Assembly (NCBI GenBank): GCA_016937945.1
Contig: JAFGVP010000025.1
Span: forward strand, 24,284 to 88,283
DNA: 64,000 nucleotides
Source: Pontiellaceae bacterium
GTDB taxonomy: Bacteria; Verrucomicrobiota; Kiritimatiellia; Kiritimatiellales; Pontiellaceae
Reading direction: 5' to 3'
The position numbers and the translations under genes were made by a program. The notes beneath the pieces are model-generated. The model had not been told where the DNA came from. It made no database searches and saw only the letters and a list, made by a program, of their open reading frames with translations. This document shows, one piece after another, positions 17,556 to 26,600 of this stretch (the stretch's first letter is position 1; each line of letters begins with the position of its first letter).

Positions 17556-20500
17556 ATGGCAGGATCAGGGGCATTGAAGCCAAAGAGAATGAATGGGTTT
17601 TATCGAACGCGGATGGCCGTGTTCATGATTCTGACTGGAGCAGCTGGAATCGGCCTGCCGATTTTTGGAACCGCGCAGGAACTACCGCAACCTCACCCGA
17701 ATCGAGAGATCATTCTGCTACATTCTGCCGCCGGGCATAATGGATCCTTCGACTGGAAAATGAAACAGGCCGGTCAGGTATCGGACTCGGGAGCAACGAT
17801 CTCGAAGCGTGGCTATACCGCAAGCAGCTGGTCGAGCGCAATTGTTCCGGGAACCGTGCTGAACAGCCTGGTGGCCAATGGCGTATATCCGGAGCCGTAT
17901 TACGGCGTAAACAATCAGCTCGAACAAAACCTGATTCCAGACATCAGCGACGTCGGTTCGGCGTTTTACACCTATTGGTTCCGCAGCACTTTTACTGTAC
18001 CGGAATCATTTGCCAACCGACAGGTCTGGCTGCAGTTTGACGGCATTAACTACAAAGCCGAAATCTGGTTGAACGGACAGAAGATCGGCGACATGGCCGG
18101 AATGTTTAATCGAGGGCTCTTTGACATCACCAAACAGGCGCAGGTCGGCAAGGGAAACGCTCTGGCGATTCTGGTGCATCCGATTGATCCGCCAAATGGC
18201 TTCAGGCAGCGCGTGGATACCAACGGCAATGCACAGAATGAAAACAGGAACGGCGCGGATGGAAAAATCGGCGCCAACGTGACCATGCTGATGACCTGCG
18301 GCTGGGATTTTACGTTCAAGGACGGTATCCGGGACCGCAACACCGGAATCTGGAATGATATCAAACTCTTTTCCACCGGGCCGGTGCTGCTGCGCAATGC
18401 ATTTGTCAAAAGCGAACTGCCCCTGCCGAAGCTGACCTCTTCTAAGGAGACGATTTCGGTGGAAGTCCGCAATGCGACGGACCGGGTTCAGCACGGAATT
18501 CTGAGGGCGGTTGTGGAAGAGAATCAGGTGGCCGTTCAGCAGTCGGTTGATCTGCAGCCGAATGAAACGAAGACCGTCACGTTTACGCCGGATACGTTCC
18601 ATGAGCTGGAGTTCAGGGATCCTGAAATCTGGTGGCCCTTCAACAAGGGCGGGCAACCTCTTTATCATCTGCAGCTGAGCTTTGAGCAGACGGGCGGCGT
18701 GTCGGATGAACTGAAGACCCGGTTCGGTATTCGGGATATCCGAAGCGACCGGAATACGCCGGACAAGAGCCGGATGTTCTATGTGAATGGAACACGTTTC
18801 TTTGTGAAAGGTTCGAACTGGATCCCCGAGGCGATGTGCCGCACATCGTTTGAACGGACGCGAACCGAGCTGTTGTATACGCGCCAGTCCGGCATCAACT
18901 TCCTGCGATTCTGGGGCGGCGGCATTACGGAATCGGACGCGTTTTTTGATCTGTGCGACGAACTGGGCATACTCATCTGGACAGAGTTCTGGCAGAGCGG
19001 CGATACGATTATCGCGGAAGATCAGGATCTCTACCGGATGAATGTCACGGATACGGTAAAACGCATCCGCAATCATCCCAGTCTGGCCTACTATGTTTCC
19101 GCGAATGAGCGGAATGCCGAGAATATTGTTCCGATTGAGGATCTGATCGACGAGCTCGATGGAACGCGCGGATACCAGCCGGGTTCGGAAACCGATGGCG
19201 TGCATGACGGCAGTCCGTATGCGACCTGTAATCCGATGTGGTACTACGAAGATACGGGATCACCGCGCGGAAGTCGCATCAACGGCTTCAATCCGGAATA
19301 TGGAACGCCCATCCTGCCGACGATCGACGCACTGCGGGAAATGATGGATGAGAAGGATCTGTGGCCGACCAACAAGGACGTTTGGTGGTATCTGGACGGC
19401 GACGGTTTTCACGGCATGGTCGATCTGTATGATCAGGCGGTCCGGCAGTATGGACGCAGCGACGGCATCGAGGAATATGTCTGGAAGGGACAAATGTTCG
19501 GAGCGCTGGCCTATAAAAGCCTGTGGGAATGCTGGAATGCGCAGCGCTACGATTGCGGCGAGCGGTTCTCCTCCGGTGTGTTGTTCTGGTACCACAACAG
19601 TCCGAACCGGCAGACCTGTGCTCGGATGTGGGATTGGTCGATGGAACCGACGGCTGCACTGTTTGCCACGCAGCACGCGCTTGAACCGCAGCATATTCAG
19701 TATGACTTCATCAAGAACACCGTCGGTGTGAACAATGAAGCGTTCACGGCGTTCCGCGGTCTGGTTGCAAACCTTCGGATTTATAACATGGACATGACGG
19801 AAGTCTATAACGAGAGCCGGACGCTGAACCTGCCGGCTGATGCATTCGTGAAGGATGTGATCAAGGTCAGGCTGCCGAATACCCTCAGCCCGGTTCACTT
19901 CCTGAAGCTGCAGCTGAAGGATTCATCCGGCAACGTGCTGTCCGATAACTTTTACTGGCGCTCGGATCGGCCGTACAAACCCGGCCGCACCCTGACCGGT
20001 CCGTTGTTTGAAGGCATGTCACCCATTTCGAACCTTCCAAAGGCCGACGTTAAATCGATGGTAAAGCCGTTCTCAGAGGAAAATCAGAACGGGTATGAGG
20101 TTACGGTAACCAATCCGTCCTCCGCACTGGCTTTCATGATGTGGATTCGCCTGCAGACGTCCACCGACGGGAAACCGGTCCGTCCGGCCTTCTATGACGA
20201 CAACTTCTTTTCGCTGCTGCCGGGAGAAACCAAAACCGTTCGGATTACCTATGCGAAGGATATTGAGCCGAATTCCACGCAGATCATCGTCGATGGATGG
20301 AATATCAACCGCACGATGTATGTTCAGGGACGAACGGAAGCGCTCCCGGATGTCCGGACCGTCAAACCGGTCAGTCTTGCGCTGAATCGGCCGGCTGTCG
20401 CATCAAGCAGTGAAAGCAGTCATCCCGCCGGCAATGTTACCGACCTGAACAGCAGCACCCGCTGGTCGTCGGATCGGAATGATGACCAGTGGATTTATGT

Positions 20501-20750
20501 CGATCTGGGGAAACGTGAAAAATTCAGTCAGGTCGAATTGGAATGGGAAGCCGCCTTTGCCAAGGAATACAGGATCCAGACATCAAACGATGCACGGACA
20601 TGGCGGGATGCGGTTCATAAGACGGACGGCGCCGGCGGAAGCGAACTTGTGACGTTCAAGCCGGTGTCTGCCCGATATGTTCGCATGCTCGGAATCCGGC
20701 GGGCGACAAAGTATGGCTATTCATTATGGAACATGGCCGTTTATCCCTGA
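17556..20750 (+). CDS. glycoside hydrolase family 2 (exo-beta-glucosaminidase/mannosidase-like) with a discoidin domain
   Basis: 1064 aa from the ATG at 17556; the ATG at 17589 (MNGFYRTRMAVF) gives a cleaner signal peptide and may be the true start. Order: sugar-binding jelly roll (~100-260, YWFRSTFTVP), Ig-like linker, TIM barrel, Ig-like domains, and a C-terminal F5/8 type C domain (~945-1064, LNRPAVASSSESSHPAGNVT). The catalytic pair is probably Glu518 (SANERN) and Glu581 (FNPEYG); LRFWGGGI and WTEFWQ fit the exo-glucosaminidase/beta-mannosidase branch. It is exported and removes terminal beta-linked GlcN, GlcNAc or mannose. A GH130 gene follows by 26 bp, suggesting mannose-containing glycans. 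A dyad operator precedes it. Confidence 0.8.
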   Translation: MAGSGALKPKRMNGFYRTRMAVFMILTGAAGIGLPIFGTAQELPQPHPNREIILLHSAAGHNGSFDWKMKQAGQVSDSGATISKRGYTASSWSSAIVPGTVLNSLVANGVYPEPYYGVNNQLEQNLIPDISDVGSAFYTYWFRSTFTVPESFANRQVWLQFDGINYKAEIWLNGQKIGDMAGMFNRGLFDITKQAQVGKGNALAILVHPIDPPNGFRQRVDTNGNAQNENRNGADGKIGANVTMLMTCGWDFTFKDGIRDRNTGIWNDIKLFSTGPVLLRNAFVKSELPLPKLTSSKETISVEVRNATDRVQHGILRAVVEENQVAVQQSVDLQPNETKTVTFTPDTFHELEFRDPEIWWPFNKGGQPLYHLQLSFEQTGGVSDELKTRFGIRDIRSDRNTPDKSRMFYVNGTRFFVKGSNWIPEAMCRTSFERTRTELLYTRQSGINFLRFWGGGITESDAFFDLCDELGILIWTEFWQSGDTIIAEDQDLYRMNVTDTVKRIRNHPSLAYYVSANERNAENIVPIEDLIDELDGTRGYQPGSETDGVHDGSPYATCNPMWYYEDTGSPRGSRINGFNPEYGTPILPTIDALREMMDEKDLWPTNKDVWWYLDGDGFHGMVDLYDQAVRQYGRSDGIEEYVWKGQMFGALAYKSLWECWNAQRYDCGERFSSGVLFWYHNSPNRQTCARMWDWSMEPTAALFATQHALEPQHIQYDFIKNTVGVNNEAFTAFRGLVANLRIYNMDMTEVYNESRTLNLPADAFVKDVIKVRLPNTLSPVHFLKLQLKDSSGNVLSDNFYWRSDRPYKPGRTLTGPLFEGMSPISNLPKADVKSMVKPFSEENQNGYEVTVTNPSSALAFMMWIRLQTSTDGKPVRPAFYDDNFFSLLPGETKTVRITYAKDIEPNSTQIIVDGWNINRTMYVQGRTEALPDVRTVKPVSLALNRPAVASSSESSHPAGNVTDLNSSTRWSSDRNDDQWIYVDLGKREKFSQVELEWEAAFAKEYRIQTSNDARTWRDAVHKTDGAGGSELVTFKPVSARYVRMLGIRRATKYGYSLWNMAVYP

Positions 20751-20776
20751 AAAGATTGATTATGGAGAAGAGCGAT

Positions 20777-21931
20777 ATGACAAAACGTCCACAATCAATC
20801 AGAACGAATCTGATCGGCAGTGCAGTCCTGCTATTTCTCGGAGTCTCAACGGCCGTGGGTCAACAACCGACTGAAGCGCCGAAGCCGAAAAGCTGGATTA
20901 TCGGACCCTTTATACGACCTGCCGGAATAAATCCGATCATTACGCCGGCGGAAACGACGTTTGACTGCCCCATGACCGATAAAACCATCCCATGGGAAAA
21001 CGGCGATACATTTAATCCCGCCGCCATTGTAAAGAACGGAAAGGTCTGCATTCTCTACCGGGCCGAAGATCAGTCGGGCAAAGGAATCGGCAAACGTACG
21101 TCCCGCATCGGCTTCGCCCAGAGTCTCGATGGACTTCACATCACCAAGCGCTCTTCGGAGCCGGTCCTCTTCCCCGATACGGATGATCAGCAGGAGTTCG
21201 AATGGCCCGGAGGATGCGAGGACCCCCGTATTGCTCAGACGGAAGACGGAACCTATGTGGCGCTGTATACCCAGTGGAATAGGAAGACCGCGCGACTGGC
21301 CGTGGCACACTCAAAAGATCTGATTCACTGGAAGAAATATGGTCCGGTCTTCAAGACAGCTTACAACGGAAAATTCGCCAACCTGTTCTGTAAATCGGGT
21401 TCACTGATCACCACGCTGAAAAACGGGAAGCTGGTGATCAGTAAAGTTGACGGAAAATACTTTATGTACTGGGGAGAACGGCATGTTTATGCCGCCACAT
21501 CCAACGATCTGATCAACTGGGAACCATTCGTGGATGAACAGGAAAATCTCATTGCGCTGGCCTCTCCGCGCAATGGTTATTTTGACAGCGACCTGACGGA
21601 ATGCGGTCCCCCGGCGGTATTGACGGAAGACGGCATTGTCCTGATTTACAACGGGAAAAATAAAAGCGGCCCCAACGCCGCAAAAGCATATACCTCCAAT
21701 GCCTACTGCGCCGGACAGATGCTGTTCGATAGGAATGATCCCTATAAGATGATCGACCGACTGGATACCCCGTTTCTGATTCCGGAAGAGTCTTTCGAAA
21801 AAAGCGGTCAATATCCGGCAGGAACGGTCTTTGTCGAGGGACTGGTTTTTCATCAGGGGAAATGGCTCCTGTACTACGGTTGCGCAGACTCCCGCGTTGC
21901 GGTGGCCGTGTATACCCCTGGACAGGAATAA
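20777..21931 (+). CDS. glycoside hydrolase family 130 (beta-mannoside phosphorylase or hydrolase)
   Basis: 384 aa from the ATG at 20777, which has GGAG about 9 bp upstream; the ATGs at 20726 and 20762 are inside or next to the GH2 gene and lack a site. It has a signal peptide ending near STAVGQ. The five-bladed propeller motifs of GH130 are present: DTFNPAAIV, ILYRAED, WPGGCEDPRI and LYYGCADSRVAVA. GH130 enzymes phosphorolyse or hydrolyse beta-mannosides such as Man-beta-1,4-GlcNAc. An exported member, away from cytoplasmic phosphate metabolism, is more likely a hydrolase (inference). It is co-transcribed with the GH2 gene. Confidence 0.8.
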   Translation: MTKRPQSIRTNLIGSAVLLFLGVSTAVGQQPTEAPKPKSWIIGPFIRPAGINPIITPAETTFDCPMTDKTIPWENGDTFNPAAIVKNGKVCILYRAEDQSGKGIGKRTSRIGFAQSLDGLHITKRSSEPVLFPDTDDQQEFEWPGGCEDPRIAQTEDGTYVALYTQWNRKTARLAVAHSKDLIHWKKYGPVFKTAYNGKFANLFCKSGSLITTLKNGKLVISKVDGKYFMYWGERHVYAATSNDLINWEPFVDEQENLIALASPRNGYFDSDLTECGPPAVLTEDGIVLIYNGKNKSGPNAAKAYTSNAYCAGQMLFDRNDPYKMIDRLDTPFLIPEESFEKSGQYPAGTVFVEGLVFHQGKWLLYYGCADSRVAVAVYTPGQE

Positions 21932-22475
21932 CCACGGGCGGAGCGACCTCCTGCCGGCATTCGGTACGTACCATGAACACCGCCCTCGTTTCGAAGTCTA
22001 TGCGCTTTCACAGCAATGTTCTGACCCGAACAGATCTCATTTGATTGATGTACGCAAGAGCAAGCCCTTCATACTCTCATCCAAAAACAATCGGAGCTAT
22101 GAGTTCTAGACTGAAAAACAGATGCAGCACATCAAATATCAACTTGAATTCCCCTATATCGGCTGATCGGAAATTCGAAGGGAGAAATACGTCGAAAGCC
22201 TTATCATCCTCAGAGATCAGCTTGGACAAATCGTGGCCGCAATACCATCAGGAAGAGGTTGTTTGAACACGTCGACAAACTGGATCGGCTGCCACTCCGG
22301 CGCATGGCTGGATAATATGCATCCAACGGCCCCCACAGATGGGCACTCTGAAACACCACGCAAACCCCAGTTGACAGGTCTATAACAAAGAAATATGCAG
22401 ACATAAAACACGAGAAAGAATTGTAGAGCAATCAATCGATGAGTATCATGTCCGTTCTATATCGGAGAGCGTTGT
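21932..22475. other. 544-bp gene-free stretch
   Basis: Only short open frames on both strands, none with a ribosome-binding site or recognisable product. The composition is AT-richer than its surroundings. It must contain the promoter of the TonB-like gene at 22476. No dyad operator, terminator or RNA gene was recognised. A decayed gene is possible, but no family could be named. Confidence 0.4.
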
Positions 22476-23669
22476 ATGAATAACACAGTAAAGAACAAGC
22501 GAATATTCCTTGTGCACAAGAAGACAAGCGCGCTGGTGCTCAGTATCGCAGTGCACTTGACCTTTGTACTTGTTGCCCTCACATTTGTAGCCGTTAGGGT
22601 CTACATCACGCCGGAGCACGCCTTTGAACCCGTGAGTGTAGAACGCCCGAGAATGAAACTGCGCAAACTTCAGGTGCCGGTAAAGGAGCAGAAAAAGTCT
22701 CAGGCGCCGCAACTGCGCCATCGGCTTGTGGCAAAAACAAAGCTCACGGAAGTAAACATCAAGATGCCGGAAATCAGCGGAGTAATCGGCGGCACTGGAT
22801 ACGGTCAGGGCAGTGGACTGGGCAGTCCGGGCTTCGTTTTCGACATGGACCTGTTTGGCAGCAATAGCAGAGGCGATGGCACATTTGTCGGTCATTTTTA
22901 TGATCTGAAACAAACAAAAAGCGGCGGACTGTCAGAGATCGGCGAGTTACTGGATCAATCCAACGGCAACAAGGGGGATTCCAGCTTTCAGGAATCCCGT
23001 GAAAAATACAGGGCGGCCCTCGCCCGGTTTCTGAACGGCTGGAATACCGGCCGTCTGGATGATTATTTTATGGCGCCGCGCGAAAAATTTGCATCCGCCT
23101 TTATGATTCCGCAGATTTCCGCAGATGAGGCGCCCAAAGCGTTCGGCGTTCAGGAACAGGTAAAACCAAGAGAATGGAGCGCACTGTATCGAGGGCAGAT
23201 CACCGCTCCCGAAAGCGGAAAATACCGTTTTGTCGGTCTGGCGGATGACATCATGGTTGTTCGAGTTAAGAAATCCATCGTAATCGATGCATCATTGACC
23301 CCGATCTCTGACTGGCGCAGTAGCGATCCTGACGACAGAAAGTACGAAACATATGAGGGCCGAAAATGTGTGATCGGCGACTGGTTTTTTCTGAAAAAGG
23401 GACAGGCGACTCCGATGGATGTATTGATTGGCGAAGAACCCGGCGGATACTTTTACTGCCAGTTGTATATCCAGAAGGAAGGGGTTAAATATCCTACATC
23501 TTCCGAGTCATTCACGGATCCCGACACAAAGAAAACAGTTACCATTCAGCGGCCGATTCTGCCGATCTTTAAGACGGCAGAACTTTCCGGCAAGATGGTG
23601 GAACAGATGAATATCGAAGCGAAGTGGGCGACCTGCGACGGTCCGATCTTTGGGCATTCGGACAACTGA
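22476..23669 (+). CDS. TonB-like N-terminus fused to a PA14-like domain (copy 1)
   Basis: 397 aa, GGAG site before the ATG. One membrane helix at ~18-45 carries the TonB/TolA-type S-x3-H pattern (LSIAVHLTFVLVAL; Ser and His four apart), which couples TonB to ExbB/ExbD in known systems. A basic, Pro/Lys/Gln-rich periplasmic linker follows (MKLRKLQVPVKEQKKSQ), then a Gly-rich turn (GGTGYGQGSGLGSPGF), and a PA14-like beta domain (~185-330, YRGQITAPESGKYRFVGLAD). There is no TonB C-terminal domain. A close paralogue is at 52674-53885. It might use proton-motive force to act on an envelope or carbohydrate target (inference). It converges on the CotH gene 18 bp away. Confidence 0.65.
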   Translation: MNNTVKNKRIFLVHKKTSALVLSIAVHLTFVLVALTFVAVRVYITPEHAFEPVSVERPRMKLRKLQVPVKEQKKSQAPQLRHRLVAKTKLTEVNIKMPEISGVIGGTGYGQGSGLGSPGFVFDMDLFGSNSRGDGTFVGHFYDLKQTKSGGLSEIGELLDQSNGNKGDSSFQESREKYRAALARFLNGWNTGRLDDYFMAPREKFASAFMIPQISADEAPKAFGVQEQVKPREWSALYRGQITAPESGKYRFVGLADDIMVVRVKKSIVIDASLTPISDWRSSDPDDRKYETYEGRKCVIGDWFFLKKGQATPMDVLIGEEPGGYFYCQLYIQKEGVKYPTSSESFTDPDTKKTVTIQRPILPIFKTAELSGKMVEQMNIEAKWATCDGPIFGHSDN

Positions 23670-23687
23670 TGCAGAGACTTAACATCG

Positions 23688-26600
23688 CTATTCATTATCC
23701 GCGTCAATACGATAAAAAACCTGCTGTGATCGCGTGTTCGGCAGAATGATCGTGTTGAATGGCGGGGTGGGCAGCACGATGGATTCGGTCGTGTAAAACC
23801 CGTCCGCCAGATTGGTGCTTATTCCGATGGAATAGCGTTTCCCGATGACGCTTTGCCAGGAGAGCTCAATATGATCAGCAAAATCCATGGCGATGATGCG
23901 GAAGGTAGAGCTCGCAACCGTTGGATCGGTTCCTGCAAGTTGTTCGCAATAGTTTGAAGCGCCGTCCTGATCCCAATCGTCGTCTGCTCCGCCATGGATC
24001 GCGTTGGTGGAGCCGAAATAGAGCACTTCCCAGCTATCCATCAGTCGGTCATTATCAGCATCCAATGCTGTGGTCCAGCTGAGCGGATCGGTTCCATTCC
24101 GGCCAGCGCGGATCAGGGCATACCCGCTGCCATCGGCTTCGCGCGGCCAGGGTAACTGATCCAGCCAAACGGCTTCATCCACGATGATCCAGGAGATGTC
24201 TTCAGGGGATTCAGGATCGTCCGATGCCTGTGGCCGCTCCAGCCGGATACGTTCGCCATTATCCGAAAGATCTCCGGTGTATGGACCAAGCAGCTGAACC
24301 GCCTCCGTATTTAAGCTATATTCTGCGCAGAATGCGACTTTAAGAGCGGGGTGCACATCGGGATCAAACGGAACGAGAAAAACATCGGCATGACTCGCCA
24401 GCGAAAAGTCCGAAGGGAAGCTGAATTCGATGCCGCCGGCGATCCGCCAGGGATTCGGCAGGTCCGGTAATTCATTGAAGGTAATGGCGGCGTTTGAATC
24501 GTTCTTAAGCGAAACATATTCCAGCGTTTCATCCGTATTGATTCCTGGCTGGGAAACCGGATTGTACATGATTCCGGAAATCTTCACACCATCGGGGCCC
24601 GGTTGGTTCGCTGCGTCCGGGGTGGGCGAGAGGGTCTGAATGTAGCTTGCTCCGTCGGGATAACGCCCCCAGGATGCGCCATTGGCCTGACCTTTAAATA
24701 CGATTGCATCGACGATGCGATCGTCGCCGGTTCCCGGCAGATGCGAGAGGATAATCTGTTCGCCGGCTTTGTCTAAACCGAAACCGTCCAGCCGATCCGG
24801 ATGAAAATCATTTTCATCAAACACGACCCAGCCCTTCGCAGGGATTATTGTATCGGTCGGAATGTTCCATTTTTCAAGGTCTGAGAGGCTGTCACTTAAA
24901 TACCAATATTTATCCAGTACAATGTCCGAATTAAGCGGATTGTACAGTTCCACCTGATCATTCGAATCATACGGCGGAGCTGATCCGGTATCGGTATGCG
25001 CGATGATTTCATTGATCAGAACGCCGGCCGGAGGAGCGGGATCAGCCCGACCCGGCGAGCCGCCGATGTAGCTGCTGGCCCGCCAGTTTCCGTAATAGTC
25101 GAGGGTGTCAAATTGTTTTGCGCCGACGCTCTCGTTAAGCGGAATAAGCGAGTGGCCTCCCCCATCGGCGCCCGGCGGCCAGCCGCGTGCGTCCGTATAG
25201 GAAATGTCGAACAGCTTTTCCCCGTTGAACTCCAGACGGAGATGATCGCCGTTATTGCCGAGGCTCTGGGCATATTCACCCGCGATAGGTATTCCGGTCG
25301 TATCATAACGACTTGAAAATGCGGCCAGATTACGAACGACAACCACGAACCCGCCTGCCGGTAACGATTCAACGGCGCTGCCTTCGAATGAAAACGCTAT
25401 TCCGCCGGCCAACGCATAGCCCCTCAGGTCAAGCGGCGCCAACCCAATATTTCTAAACTCAACAAATTCAAAATCATCGTTGAGATAGGCTGATCCGGCA
25501 GGCGGCGCTGCCGGGTTATAGTGGATCTCGGTGAGCAGTAGTTTTTGGCTGAGGCGCTGATAAACACCTTCTGTCAGGCCACTCCAGGGTGCGTCATACG
25601 GTGCGACCGATCCGGAGCCCCAGGCGGTTCCATTCCAAACGCGTGCTTTGATAATGGTATCGGCAGGAACGGTGAGCGGACCGGAATAAACCGATGCGGA
25701 TGCAGACGGAAGGCCTCCGGCCGCTCGCGGATCGGAACCATCGGTTGTGTAATAGATCATGTGACCGGAGGAGGCGGTCATGGTGAGTGAAATGGTGTCT
25801 GCAATCGGACTGCTGGCCTGACTCAAGATCGGCTTCGCTAAGAACCGGCTGTCAATCCAGTTCAGTCGTTGCGACAGCCACCATTTGAGGTGATTAATCT
25901 CTCCCTGCTGAGTTCCGTCCAGTCCATTCGATCCGGTACGCGGAACACTGTAAACCCCTCTCGGGCTGTTCACCCCGGTCCATCGGGCAATATCACGCGC
26001 TTTGGCTTCAGCAACTTCCGCGGCCAGGGAATCCACGATGGAAACAATGTTGGACTCACTGAACACCCCTTCGCGCAGCTCCTGCCAACGGTCAATATAT
26101 GCCTGCCAGAAATCGGGATATTTGAATAAATCGTTCCACCAAATTGCCTCAGGCTCATAATCAAAATATTTAGTTCCACCGCTGGGGGCATTCCAGATCA
26201 GCGGATTATCATCCCGGTAGTCGACGGACTCCATGGCGCGGTCAAAGTCCCACACGGGACCGTATGACAACTTTCCGTTTCGCGGTTTATACAGGAATGT
26301 ACTCAGGCGGAAGGCATCCGGGTTCATCGTAAGCATATTGAGCAGATGGTGATCCACCGCCTTTTGAATATCAAAGTAGTTCGTATATGCGGGGTTATTC
26401 TGGTGGATCAATGATTCGAAGGTTGCAACATAGTTTTCAATATAGCTCTGTTGTTCCGGGACAATGGAGAACAGATCCGGTTCGCTGCAGAAAATGCTCG
26501 GCTGTGAAATGCCTGAAAGCGGGTTTGATCCATACTCTCCCTCATCTGCGTCAATTTGCAGAATATACCCCCCGCTGACATTCGGCTCCATCGTGTCCAG

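Noticed and set aside
18006..19205. 399-codon open frame antisense to the GH2 gene
   Set aside because: The GH2 protein on the other strand has catalytic motifs and a full domain order; the antisense product matches nothing.
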